A model generated the notes under the pieces. The model was not told where the DNA came from, did not search any database, and worked only from the letters and a program-made list of their open reading frames with translations. Shown piece by piece: positions 22,919-35,571 of a stretch of 64,000 nt of DNA. The translations under genes were made by a program, and so were the position numbers. The stretch is from Isoetes taiwanensis. Lineage: Eukaryota > Streptophyta > Lycopodiopsida > Isoetales > Isoetaceae. The stretch is taken from NCBI GenBank assembly GCA_021234155.1, contig JAJEKV010000038.1, positions 9,161,458-9,225,457 of the forward strand. The letters run 5' to 3'. Within the stretch, counting starts at the first letter, position 1. Each line of letters begins with the position of its first letter.

Positions 22919-23308
22919 TCATGCCGTGGATTCCTTAGGCCGTGGAGTTGCGTGGTCGCTTCTTCTTGGTTGGTGTGACATTCGCTGCTGACGTGGATGC
23001 CTGCCCTTTGCCTTTTGGCTCTTTTCTGTACCATAGGAATAGTCATGTGCTTTGGGGCATGGGACTAACACTCCTCCCCACCAAAGAACACTCGGAGGAG
23101 AGAGAAGCAGGAATAGTTTCTGGGGGAGGGAAGTTGTCAAGTCCCCCTGCATCGTCCTGGCGAGTGGGGCCGAACTTGATTTGTGGCATTGATTAAGGGC
23201 ATCATGCATGGTCTGTTCAATAACCGGAGTGGCATCAATGAGAAACTCGGTTTGCACCATTTCTTCAAGAGCTTGGTGAGCAGCGGCAGGCACAAACTGG
23301 CATTCCAT
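22919..23308 (-). other. Possible coding remnant beside a LINE
   Basis: A 129-codon minus frame begins MECQFVPAAAHQALEEMVQT and has a sensible composition for its first 65 codons, then turns Arg/Pro-rich. I recognise no domain. It adjoins the C-terminal end of the LINE at 23310-25130 and could be part of that element or of an older insertion. Confidence 0.25.
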
Positions 23309-23309
23309 C

Positions 23310-25130
23310 GTGAGAAGAGTCTCAGGCCAAAGGCACGAAAACTGCCATTAGGGTTGCAATAAAAAATTGGTCGCTTCCTGTTCAAGGAGCTCGTCCCTTC
23401 TTGCTTGTCCCATTCCTTGTCTGATAGTCCGAGTCCCCATGCCTCTAATCCATATAGCTGTGTTGACGCAACTATTGTACTGAGTCCCCATGCCTCTAAT
23501 CCATATAGCTGTGTTGACGCAACTATTGTACTAAATAGGTAACACTTGATCTCCCAATCAACTATTCTACTTCTATTACATAAATTTTTCATACTAAAAT
23601 AGCTCCCAATGGTCGCTTGAATCGACGCTCACCGCCCAGCTTGTTGCAGGTGGTACCTAAGTACTTGTATTCCGCCGATTCTTCCAACTCTGTCCCCATA
23701 TATTTGAATGGTCTGTGTCTAATTTTGGTGCCGAACGTGACTATTTTGGTTTTTGCTAGATTTACTGTTAGCCCTGTCTTCTCACAAAATGCTTCTAGTA
23801 GCCCTAGTGACCTGCGCATCCCCTTGCTCTTTGTAGCCATCATGCTTAAGCCGCGATATAGCATGATAGGCACCTTAGTGTCCCCTGTTGGGACATCAAG
23901 ATCCCCTTTTGGTGTTCTCAGAATGAACCTCGGCAGCAGCATCTATGTATATACCTAACAGTGCCTGTGGACAGAGGGCATCCCTCGCTTTAACTCCCCG
24001 TCACAAGACACTCTATCGCTTTGTCCGCTCTGCTCCATTTTTGCATACACCCTCTGGAAAAACCGCACTATCGATCCTACCATGTCTTCAGGGGCTCTCT
24101 ATATCTACTAGCGGTTTTGTAAAGCAGTTCTTTTCCGAGGAACTCAGATTCAAATGCTTTTTCTAAAGTCTACAGCAAAGATATTATCCTTTTTCCCCTT
24201 TGCATTGTTCTATTAAGATCCGAGCGCTTTGCATTGTTCTATTAAGATCCGAAGTGTTACCAAATGGTCTATGGTTGAGTGTTCTGCTCTAAAGCCTGCC
24301 TGCTCTTGTGCTCTTAATTTTGTTGTTTCTGCCCAGAGTTTCAGCTTATTGTCCAGACTTTTCCTAAACCACTTACAAGATATACTCACCATTATCGCCC
24401 CTATAGTTCCTGTGGATCTTCCCCGCCCTCCCTTATGCAATCACTCTGTTGTATGTCCATCCGTCCTAAGAACCCCCGGTGGGATTACGCCATTAAATAT
24501 CCCAAGCAATACCTTTCCCAATTGCCGTGGTTCTACACATTTCAAAGAGTTCTACTGCCAACCCGGAGGTCCGTGCTTTGTTGTTGACATTCTATGCGTG
24601 GCAATCATCACCTCCTGCACGCTAAAACACGGTTTATTTGTCCCATGTGGAGTGGGTATAAGCATTGGTATTGTGCCGCCTGCCCTCAGATAGTTTCTCA
24701 AGGTATTGTTCCTAATGAATCCCTCATGCACCCCGCTGTGTATTCTCTCCGATTTTTGCTTCCTCTCCCTTCATTCTAAGTTCTTTCCAAATCTCCTCGG
24801 GTGCTTTCTAATATTCAGCCCAGCCCCCTGCTGGTGTTTAAAAGAATTTTTCTTTATTTTTAGCACCGTGTATGCCCCTTTCTCTGCGGTGGATATGTAT
24901 CTATGCCTTTCTCCGTCCTTGACTCTCCTTTTTCACTCCCTATTATTCCTTGGCTTTCATACCACACCTCTCGCGGTGATATGGTCTATGGCTCTTTCGG
25001 GTCCTTGACCTCCTTTTACCCCTACATCCTCGCCATACCAATCAAGCCCCGAACTCTCGTTCTCTCCGAGTCTTGTCCGCTTCCTAAAGACGTTCTCTTT
25101 ATTGCTTAATTAATAAATCGCTGGAGTATG
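23310..25130 (-). mobile_element. LINE reverse transcriptase fragment
   Basis: Minus-strand frames give the RT fingers (EQAGFRAEHSTIDHLVTLRI at about 24300), the thumb (LLEAFCEKTGLTVNLAKTKI at about 23800, followed by EYKYLGTTCNKLGG), and a C-terminal STQLYGLEAWG block. Further upstream, to about 25100, frame-shifted traces of the endonuclease-RT linker remain. The AGFR..HST.DHLVTL signature is shared with the LINE at 34298-38480, so the two are probably one family. Stops and shifts are frequent, and the palm YADD motif falls in a lost section. Confidence 0.75.
23426..23531. repeat. In-frame 51-bp tandem duplication inside the LINE
   Basis: GAGTCCCCATGCCTCTAATC begins two adjacent identical units ending in AACTATTGTACT. 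On the minus strand each unit encodes 17 residues (STIVASTQLYGLEAWGL), so the duplication keeps the frame. The identity of the copies implies it is recent compared with the rest of the element. Confidence 0.9.
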
Positions 25131-28100
25131 TCCATTTCTCATCTGGGTTTTATGGTCCTCCTATGCCCATCCTCTGTCCACATGTGAACATCTATCTTAA
25201 GACTTGTACATGTCCACTTCATCATTTTCAATTGTCTCGAGAACACAATAGGTTTAGACCTGTGGCCCCTTTGTTTGTGACAGTTTAGGCCTTATCAATG
25301 TGTATACGGTTTTAAATACGTTTTGAACTCTGGATACCGTAGGATCCTCTTTCTTAAACATTATGTTCATTTGTGATGATGTGTCTCTTTCTTTGAATAA
25401 AATAGTCCCAGCTGCAGTTCACATAGTCCCTTTCAGGAATAACATGGTCATACAATGAGTTTATATGTATAAGGACATTTGTGTGCAGTCAAAGATATCA
25501 AAGAAAATGAATGTGTATCCATAAATTGTTCTTAAACTGAATCCAAAATGTTACTACGCAGAGTTCCTTAGTACATCTTATGTTGATGTGGGCAAATCAA
25601 GTCCGACATCTAAACCTCTTGTTCCCTTTTGGCTGCAGAACGATCCAAAATTGTCTTATCGAATTCTCATCAAAAAGTGCTTTACCAAAAGTTTTTCCTG
25701 TACATCTTCTGCTTCCATTTTCAAGCTTGAAAGAAATGCCTTCTCATCTTCACTTAATTCCTGAATAAAGCTGTCTTCGCCTTTTCTGAAATTCCTGGAA
25801 TACCTCTTTCCTAATGCCTAACAGCTGCATTTCAGCACTTTCTACTTTCTTCAACTTCTGCTCTCTTCTAATTCTTCAACTTCTTTAATAATGGCCTGCT
25901 TCCTTTCTAAACTTTTTTCTAATCTTGCCAACAAAGGAGTGGGGTTCTGGATTACAGGTATTATCAGTTGCCTTGAAATTTTCAAAGTTTAAGCCAACAC
26001 GCTTGGCAGCAGCTTTGAGAGCTGGAACAATAGTGGAGGGCAAGGTTCTGCTTATATATACAACTGCCCTCCATAACCATCCCATGCAATTATTGGACCC
26101 CTCATAGTAAATAAATATATAGTCATTCAATGATTGTCAATTTTGGAGGATAAGATATAATTTGCAAAGCAACGAAACACCTTGGTTATTATATAGTTTG
26201 TCCAACATCGCATAATGCATGTTGAATGCATGCCAAGGAGGAGTGGAAAAGGGATGGAACCAGAGGGAGTCCAATTATAAATAAATAAACTGGATATCAA
26301 AGGATTAATAGAGCATTGCCTCAACCCCTAAAATGGGCTATAAGCTTAAAGCAACAAGAGGTGTACATAATGTATCAAAATCACCCAATAACATGATGAT
26401 GCTGTCATGGTCCCACATGCATTGACCACACAACCGGATGAACCAAACATCATAAGTACCCAGTTGCAAGCACATCATGTTGACTGTAAAGTATCCATCA
26501 TCACCAAGCAAAGAAAGCAAATAGAGGGAGAAAAGCAAGAGACAAACTTGGTCATCTTTATAGTGAAGAATTCCAAGTTACGATTATAGAGTACTCCGGT
26601 TGCTTTTGGTCTGAACAGTTCTGTACAGTCTTTGTATTAAAGCCACACCATCAGGTGTGTATTGACTCTCCATGAGATATTTCCTTGAGTTTTAGGTGTA
26701 GCAAAACTCATGTAGTTGATAAATCAAACGTGTCAAAAAACTAGGATTAAGTCCACTACTAATGAACCATTTCCTGTGAAATCAGTTGTTCTGAAATTTA
26801 CAAGTACTTGGAGGTGGGACAGAAAAACGTCCATCATCAGATTTTGAGGAACACATCCTTCTTCTCGAAACGCAAGCAATCATTAAATTGGTCCACCACA
26901 CTATTCTCAAATCTCCACACTTTATCTATCAAATACCAACAAGAAGACGTCAGCACAGATTGTGCAACAGGCAATTTAGAGCCTCAAACATCCTATATGT
27001 AGTGTGAGTAATAAACTATGGCTGCCCCATGTTTTACAAGCTCACTGCCCCTATTATGAGAACATGTGATACAATTTATCTCTTTTAGCTGTAATACATT
27101 CCCAAAACCATGCCACTTAAAACAGCAATCCAAGCACAAGCATGGACAACTGCATATTATCCTCCATGTTCCATATTCGTTCTTTCCAAGTAAGTATTCA
27201 ACGGACTTATATGATGCTAGCTGCTGCACAGATTCCAGTGCTTTCAAAAGAAAGAAAAGAATATATACTTGCATTCAGTCTCGTCATCAGGACGATTTAT
27301 TACAAGTTTGCAAGGCAACATTTGCTGCACACAAAGGGTTCATACACATCGAGCAAGCTCCAACCTAAAGTGTAATCATAAAGGTTAACCTAAGGTAATA
27401 TAAGATGCGCCACTAGCCCACATACAAAGCCATATACCTACACTCCCTAAGAAGGCATGTGCATGTCTTAAGCGCATCGACAGAATATGCTGATGAGGGA
27501 AACAATATGCATGCCCCCACAACGATGGCTACTACAAAAATTAAACCATTTATGCTCGGCTATTGAAATCTGTTAAGTGAATAGGACTGTCCAATGCTTT
27601 TCTGAACACATGATTCCATTCAGCAACGAAGGCCATCTCCTACGGAGAGATCTATGTATGTCTTGGATTTCGATAACCTTAATATCTTCCTTTTGTCCCC
27701 CAAACTATCACAAAACTCGATTGGCAATTTGGCTCGATGTAATATACTGATTCCTCTCTATTCTTCACTATAACTGAACAAGAAGTACCAAATAATTGAT
27801 CTATATAAGGCATAGTATTCATGCTTATCATTTGTATTTCTAGGCCAACCTTCTATCCCGTATAAAGAAGTTGAACAATGTTGAATCAATTTTTATTGGT
27901 TAAATGACTACAAATTATGTACCTCAAAATATCACAATGCATTTAGCAACATGCACAAACGGATCCTAAGAACCATTTTCTGAAATGAAGTGAAGGTGAA
28001 GAAAATTGAAAAGACAATTATGTAATCATCACACATCTATGGTTTTGTCTAGTAATGCAAGTAAGGGAAGGAAAGCTGACTTGATAGTTGTGTAACAGAA

Positions 28101-30990
28101 GCGAAGTTTAGAAACTGTACGGGTATGGACCATCGAAAGCAAGGTAAGTACCTCTTTTCAATCCAGTGGATGGAGGGAGCATTTTCTGACACGTCTGTTA
28201 TTGCGGGTTATATATCAATATCGCAGATCTAGCCTGACCACTAAACAGAAGTGTGGATGAATACGCTAGAAATAGAGGTTTGTTCATATAATTTGTGCTG
28301 GGTTGCTTAGCTTCTTGAAAACACAAGATGTTGAGGCATGAGGGATTGCCCTATGGAAACGATGGTATTGTTTCATAAATTTCAAGGCTCTTTTCATACT
28401 TGGTATAAATATGGGGTATTTTTTATAATTGTTCCCCTTTAGCAGGGTTGCCTAACGTGAGGTTTTGTGTACCCTTAGCTATGCCATGTCCCACCATGTT
28501 GATACCTTTCCCCCTCTTGGCTTCTGCCTCCCATCTCTCCTTCGGCCCTGCTCTTTGTTGATGTCGACCCTATTGCGCCGCTTAGAGATTTCCTGGGAGG
28601 GGGACTCAAGAGCCACTCGATATAATGAATGTGTAGCCCCTAATATGTAGCATTCCAAAACATGACAGTTTAAATATTAGCAGAACGCAAGCTACTTTCT
28701 CTTTTAGTTGAGTTCGTAGCTTGTCATTATGATGATGGTGAGGTCCTTGTATTTCTCATCTATCTTTTGTTCCTTTGTTCTTTTGGACTTAGCATAAGCA
28801 CTTGGTTCTTTTCTTCTATAACAGAACAGAACCATTTGGCATGTGCATCTATGCTCCTGTGAGTGTGTGCTCCATTCCAGATAGAAGCTTAGCTTTCTAT
28901 CATTATTGCCTTCCTAGCATTATTGGACGGCTCAAATAAAACATCTTTGCAAGGCAATCAAAAGAATGAATTGGAGATGTGTTTGGAAAGTGGTATTATG
29001 ATTTGCAATTTTGTTGCAGAACAATGCCTCAAAAAAAATACAAATATATGATACTCCATGTGTTTACATTGAACAGGTGACCCAACAATTCAAACATCAT
29101 CATCAATGAATGTTGTGTAAGTGTAAAAGTCAATGATCTCTGTTATCAAAGAACCTCGGCAAAGTTAAGGAGCAATTGTAATCACTATAGCCGAAGTCTG
29201 CCGTAATATTCCAAGGTTGTTGAGACACACTTTTGGGAACTTTTAGTCGTCATAAAAAGAAGGTATGAGATAGCATATTTCTTCATCTCGCATTTCTATC
29301 AACCAACCTTTGTTTATTACTAGTCATTCATTAACAGATGCTGTGAATGCTAGATTGGTTTGGCTGGTACTTGGGATGCATTCTATATAAATCTCCTAAG
29401 CTATCATTGAAGGCTTTGAGGTAAGCTTGTTCTTCCAAATTAATATTAAACCGCAATGGCATGGTAATAATTTTGTATACATTTATAGCTCAATAAACAG
29501 AGGAATGTCTCACTGCTTTCTCATCATTGATGATGGGTGGCAATCAGAGAGGTAGATCAAAAGCGCACCTTGACATAATTAAAACAAGTGGAACACAAAG
29601 AAGCAATCAATGGACTTGGTGAGTTTGCATTTTCACATGAAGGGTTATTCATGCCCGCCGATGCGGGCATTTGTAGGGTGTGTGTTTGCTTCGTACAAGA
29701 GCAAGGAGGAGAATGGAATGTGAGGTAATGGAATTGCAAATATAATATGGCATGATATTTCATTTATTATAGCATTTAAATTGAAGATTCATGGTAACCT
29801 ATCAGTATCTCTTTACAACTAATATTAACATCTCGTCAATGGGAAGAGCCGATGCTATATGGCTCCACTACAGCAATATCTCATGTATTAACTTATTTGC
29901 TATGAAATATTGAAATCTGCTTATAAATGCTAATTATGCATATTGGGAAAAGGACTATATATGGATATGAGGTGGAAAATTCCACATTTTTCAAAAATAT
30001 ATATCACATATTATTATGATAAAGTAGGTGACATTCACTTACCCCTGTGGCAACACACTTGCAATACCACAAATGTTATGTTTGCAAACAAATACTATAA
30101 CAATCAAAACATCCAAATCTATGTGCACATTTAAATGCAATCATCTAAACTTTGCAAATTAATTACTTTGTTTGGAACTAAACAATAAACTATACATTCA
30201 TTTGTTTAAACAATTGCTCAATGTTATAATTTTCATATGCGATGCAAAATTTTCATATGTCGTGCATAATTATAATAGCTTATGATGATGTGAAAATGAT
30301 TTCTATTGCAATAATGCTGCATGGCGCAGATGGTTGGTTCTGTTGGTTTTCAACTTCCTTAAAGTAGTCTTAACCCCGCTTTATCATTTTTTTTTCCTTT
30401 GGAGGTATTCGACCACACAATATTTTTTGGGCGATTCGACGATGAATTTGCATGCGTAATCTATGAGTCGAATACCCCATTTTTGGTATTCGACTTGTAA
30501 AATAGAAGCCAATCTACGAGTCTAATACCCCACCGAATCCAACTCCATAATCGAGCCAATAAATGCAATCGATGCAAAATTGACTCATTTACATGAAATG
30601 AACGATGATATGTATTATATATAGTGACAAATTTGACATTGAATATTTATAATGAGGAAGGTTTGCATAGTATAGAGATATTTGAAGAAGCTTTTGTCAA
30701 TACACCTAGAATCATATAACATTTGCTATAATGAACTGTGATTTTTCTAGACACTCTTCTCCATATCGAACTATTTTGCCATAAGCAAATACGCTAGTCA
30801 TATAATACTAAAACCAGATTTTAAGTGCCTTCTTGACTTCCATAAAAATCTATTATATATTATTCTATATTCCACATATCAATAAAAGTATTTCTTGGCA
30901 CATTATACATCACAATGCTACCATTAGGAGGCATTAGAGATATTTGAAGTGTTTTGTCAACATAAATATTTGCAATCTTTATTTTGAACT
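25131..30990. other. Long stretch without an identified gene
   Basis: I find no protein family here. One leftward frame near 25890-26050 (TLPSTIVPALKAAAKRVGL) could be a coding remnant. The rest shows scattered short frames and AT-rich DNA, with a small palindrome at 30467-30494. Confidence 0.35.
30467..30494. repeat. Perfect 10-bp palindrome, GTCGAATACC
   Basis: GTCGAATACC (30467-30476) and GGTATTCGAC (30485-30494) are inverted around an 8-base T-rich loop. GGTATTCGAC also occurs upstream near 30404, so the motif is locally repeated three times. Confidence 0.6.
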
Positions 30991-30992
30991 AA

Positions 30993-31312
30993 TTTTTTTT
31001 TTTTTTTATTGAAGGACGTTAGTTCATTCACCATCACATCATGAGTACAAGAGCTACACCACATTCTACATATCATATAGAAGCCAATCTACTACCCACG
31101 CGATATCTATACAGGAGCCGCTTTTGCATGGGATGTCATATATATGGCAGTTTAAGGTCTCTACTACAGACCGTTGGTTACATTGAACTCTGGACTCCTG
31201 TGGCAATGGATTTGCTGGTCCCTATTACTAGACCGAGACACAGTTTGAACCTTGACTCTCGGTGTGTGGCGGTTTAATAAGGTCCCGCTTTACTAGACCA
31301 TGCCCGGCGGGC
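30993..31312 (-). mobile_element. SINE-like element, copy 1
   Basis: On the minus strand the element runs from a head GCCCG(C/G)CGGGCATGGTC to a tail of 15 A. Inside are repeated tRNA-like pieces of the form GGTCTAGTAAT.GGGACC followed by GGTTCAA, which resembles the B box of a pol III promoter. A second copy lies at 31496-31818 with the same head, the same inner pieces and the same T-run plus TTGAAGGACGT junction. No coding frame is involved. Confidence 0.6.
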
Positions 31313-31495
31313 GTAAACATGGCAAAGTTTGCTAGTCTCTACCATGTGACCTATTATCATACTTGAACCCGTGACCGGGCAATGGATTTAAGGTCCTATT
31401 AGCTAGGACCGATATTGGCAAGGTTTGAACCTGCGGACCTTGGGTGTATGCTTAAGATCTCGCTATCAGACCATGCCTCAAGGGCTTCAAAAGGT
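31313..31495 (-). mobile_element. Truncated SINE-like unit between two fuller copies
   Basis: This segment repeats the tRNA-like pieces (GACCATGCC, GGTTTGAACC, GGTCCTATTAGCTAGGACC) but lacks its own poly-T junction. It ends in GACCATGCCTCAAGGGC, a variant of the head. Confidence 0.45.
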
Positions 31496-31818
31496 CTTTT
31501 TTTTTTTTTATTGAAGGACGTAGTCTATTCACCATCACATCATGAGTACATGCATATGACATCTCTACATATCACATGGAAGGCCAATCCACTACCTAGC
31601 CGCGGATACCTTATGCTAGAGTCACATGTGATTATCGAGTACATATGGTAGGCTTGGGCTGGGTCTCTACTTACAGACCTATTGGTCATACTTGAACCCG
31701 TGGACTCCTGTGGGCAATGGGATTTTAAGGTCCCCATTACTAGACCGGAGATAATGTTTGAACCCTGCGACCTCGTGTGTGGCTTTAAGGTCCTCGCCAT
31801 TGACCATGCCCGGCGGGC
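31496..31818 (-). mobile_element. SINE-like element, copy 2
   Basis: Second full copy, with poly-T at 31496-31509 on the plus strand and the GACCATGCCCGGCGGGC head at the other end. Three GGTTCAA-type boxes at roughly 70-base spacing suggest several tRNA-like units in a row rather than one. Confidence 0.6.
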
Positions 31819-33335
31819 TGTTTGAACTAAAATTGTCCTTTTTCAAGACACCCTTTTCCACATGGAATCATTTGCCATAAGCAAATACCTTGAAGCTCTT
31901 ACAATACCAAACCAAGTGCCTCCTACATATTCCACATGTCAAAGTGTTTTTTTGCTGATGAAATTCTTTGCCCATTATTTGCTCATGGGCAATTCTGCCC
32001 AACTCAATGCTCCCGCACACGTCAACTTTCTTAGGGACAAAAAAAAATATAGCAGGAAGCATGCCGCTGAAGTTGGGACATCTTCAAAATTTAGAGATGC
32101 TAGACAAAAAATACATATTTATCTAACAATCATAAGAGAATGCATCTATGGGATGGCAAAATATAGTCCAGCAACTATGAGAATACAATAATCAAAGGCA
32201 TACAATTCAAATTACACGGTAAAGGTGTTGTACATGGAGGCCCTAAGTTACAGCCCCATCTATTATGGCATGTCCTAAAATTATACAAAAGCTTATTCAT
32301 AGGGCTCTACTATTCCACTGGCCATTCCTGTGAAGGATCTTTGATCTTAGATGGAGACAAAGCATGGCTATTATGCATTGCATATGTACCTAAATCTAGC
32401 ATAAAATTTCGTATAAAAACTTACCAATAGAAATGTTAAAAGAAAGGTTTAACTCAGTTTAGTTATTTGTCCTTGTGTCCTTCACTGACTCTAAACAAAA
32501 AAAGGAAGATGTTAACATAGGCAGCAAATAAATAACCTACCATAGCCACAACACACCCTTTTAATTCATGGCCAGAGGATTAGCTATGGCGGATAGAAGT
32601 GACCACCAGATTACTAAAAATTTAAACCTGACTATAATTGGCTCATTCGGAGAATTCCAATGAAGCATCAGAATAGAACAGGTTTTTGGTAATACTCATA
32701 CCAGGTATAAAATGGTTGAGGAACCCCAATGGCTCCAAACTTTTGCAGCAAAGCTAAATCTGTATTTCCATACTTAGAAATTTGCAGAGAGCATCATGCC
32801 AACCACTTAGATTAGCAACAAAACTAAAAGAATAATGAACATAAAGCAAAGTTTGAGTTACTGTTAGTATAATGCAAGCTGGAACTCCAAGGTTCGATTT
32901 TAACACCCGAATTGAGAAAGAAGTTTTAGCATAGATAAGGAAAAAAGAAAAAAGTCAGTTTGGCAAAAATGCACAAATTGGCATGTATCAAATGTGAACT
33001 GTTAGAAGTCATGAAGCACAGATCAAAATCACCAGACATAGACATGGATGGAAAAAAAAGATACAATTGGAAGAAAATAAAGTGATTAATGAAGTTTTAA
33101 CATAGTGCAAGGTTAGAAGTGCACCTTCTAACACCATACTTGTTTAAGAGCAGGCATTTGAATTCTCTTAAGCTACCAGCTCCTAACAAAATGGCAAGCG
33201 AATAATGCTAAGTCTGAAAATGGCTAAAATGTAAGGCACATGAAAGAAAAAAACAAACTGGAAACCTTGGAGCTTTATTCTGACTGATCTGAGCTCCAAG
33301 AAAAAAAGAAAGACGTGTCCCATACCTCGTTGTTA
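31819..33335. other. No gene identified
   Basis: An open frame at 31862-32191 has no recognisable motif and is not called. The rest is AT-rich. Confidence 0.4.
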
Positions 33336-33341
33336 TTGTAC

Positions 33342-33930
33342 CTCCGCAGTTTTGTTGATTGAAGAGGGAATGCGGTGCATATGAACTCCTTCATATGTCA
33401 TAAGTTCCAGACCTGGATCCTTCAAAGATTTCTCCACCTTCTTCCTATGGTATTTTTCTATACATGCATCTATAGTAGCTCCTGTATACCCAAATTTGCA
33501 AAAACAGAATCAAATAATGCGTCTGCAACAGAATAATGCTTCAAAACAATCGCTGCAACATGGGCATGCATGGAGAAAAAAAAATGCTTTACTTAAGACC
33601 CATCTGTATTGCTTTAGAGAAAACAAAAAAGACCTACTTAATCTGGATGTGGAAAATAAAATGCATTAAATCTCAACAAAAAATGATTTTAATCCAACTC
33701 CTTTAGCTTGTAATTTTCGTTCTGTAAAGTAACAGTCGTTCTTCAAAATGGCATTTTGTATGGGGTCGAATAGATCTAGAAAATTGGGTATTCTTCACAG
33801 CCATTCCCCTTTTGCCCATATATGCTCCATCTATAATCATCGTCCATAGGTACTTTTTCACTTCGACTTTGAATACCATATCTGGGTTCATTGTTCCACT
33901 TCTTCCCTTTTCGTCTCAATCTGCTACCAC
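33342..33930 (-). pseudogene. WRKY transcription factor fragment, group IIc type
   Basis: Two exons remain on the minus strand. The upstream one, from about 33923, reads EPRYGIQSRSEKV then DDDYRWSIYGQK; the motif itself lies at 33809-33829. After a 7-base insertion that breaks the frame comes AVKNTQFSRS. The second exon, 33342-33481 (acceptor TATACAG, donor GTACAA), reads KKVEKSLKDPGLELMTYEG followed by VHMHRIPSS, with the HxH zinc ligands. EPR....QTRSE before the domain is typical of group IIc. WRKYGQK has become WSIYGQK, losing the Arg-Lys that contact the W-box, and the region around the first zinc Cys is blurred. With the frameshift this is most likely a pseudogene. Retained splice sites point to a genomic duplicate rather than a retrocopy. 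Confidence 0.75.
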
Positions 33931-34297
33931 AAAAGAAAGAAAAGAAAAGTTAGCGAACCGATTAATTTACAACAAAAAAAAGGGAGAATCCAAGGATTTG
34001 GCTATGGACCTTACGGCTGTCCGATTTCAAAGCCCTCATCCTCCTTTTTCGCATTTTTTCTTTCATGCCACAAGCTCTTCGTAGCTAATCCCTTTGTCTG
34101 GCTGCTAGAAGTGGATATGGAAGAATTTGGTATCTGCCATAGAGACCTTCCAGGTGGTCCTCCGAGGCAAGTGCCAAAACGTAGATGAGTGAGTGGAGGT
34201 TGTAGGGGAAAATCGGAAGTTCAAAATTAGTATATATTGCGGTGCCCCGCAAGAGGAGAGATGGAAGGATACTGGAAATCAATTCAAAATGGGCAAT

Positions 34298-34327
34298 CTT
34301 TACTTTACTTTACTTTACTTTACTTTT
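34298..34327. repeat. (CTTTA)n tail of the LINE
   Basis: Five to six CTTTA units followed by CTTTTATTGATCATGCC. It marks the 3' end of the leftward LINE. Confidence 0.85.
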
Positions 34328-35571
34328 ATTGATCATGCCATTTGAGACCCAACAAGACCTATATGGCAAAATGATACAAAGTTTAACATTGACGCTTCAA
34401 TCGTCAAAATTAAAAACACCCCTTTTTTTGTAAATTCTCCATGTGTTAAGTAGAGCTTGATTATACGTCCTTTCCTTGTATACCGCTTACATATGCACCG
34501 AGTACTTTCATGAGACCAATGCCTAGTAATTCTTGCAAGTTCTTACAAGAAATACCAAATTTCTGCTTTGATGTGGTCATAAGATGGACATTCTAAAATG
34601 TATGAAACTCCGGTTTCAACCCTGGCTACGCCAAGCAACAAGGACATAATCGATCGTTATTAATATTTTGCCATCTACCGACTTCAATAGCAAGATGATG
34701 TGAGGACAATCTTAGTTTTGTGAAATCAACCGCCTTGACTTCCTATTCAGATCGGATCCCAAGTACGATTGCGCACAATATTCTCCCAATATGTTCACTT
34801 CATTGACATAAAATTGTGCTTTTACTTCCTTTTTTATCATCATCGGTCACCAAACTTTTTGCACCATTTTTCATTTGGACAAATGCCCTAATATCCCCTA
34901 GGTTTTACGGCCAAATAAATGCCTCAATATCCCATTGTTTGGCCCATTTCAAGACCCGGTGAATGCCAGCCATTTCCTTTCATCTGTGACATTTTTAACG
35001 CACGGTGTGGTAGGTGGTCTTGGTCCATAGAAGCTACCACGGTGAAGTAATGCAATGATTGGACTAAGTGCTTCCAACTCCAAAGGGACAAAAACCAGTT
35101 TCAATAACAAAGATTTTATAAGGTGTTTGCTTTTAACTGCCTTTATTCTGCAAGAAGGAACTGTTTTGTACCTTTTCAATGCGTGCCCAATCAGCTTCTC
35201 GATAATCCAGGTGCCCATGCGGGACATCCATATAGTATGACAGTTTGACCAAAACTCCTAAAACTTCCCCTCAAGCTCGATTCTCAAAGTTATTCTCCTT
35301 ACATATTTTCACCATGCCGTAAAATGCCCGCCCACGGCTTTCGTTTTTGCAACCCCGGGACCACCTATAATTGCTACTCACTTCAATTCAAAGGTATTTG
35401 TATGGGAACAACATCTAAGCACTCACCCCCCAATTGAGAAATTTGGCTTGCCAAGTAGTCCCAAACACCATAATCTTGGATTTACCTCTACATTTACTAA
35501 CATATCATGAGATTCACGTAACTTGTCAAGTACATCTAAATGTCTTTGAAGATCAATTTCAGTCCTAGAGA

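Noticed and set aside
24229-25109. Plus-strand frames of 60-150 codons
   Set aside because: They overlap the leftward LINE reverse transcriptase fragment and have no motif of their own.
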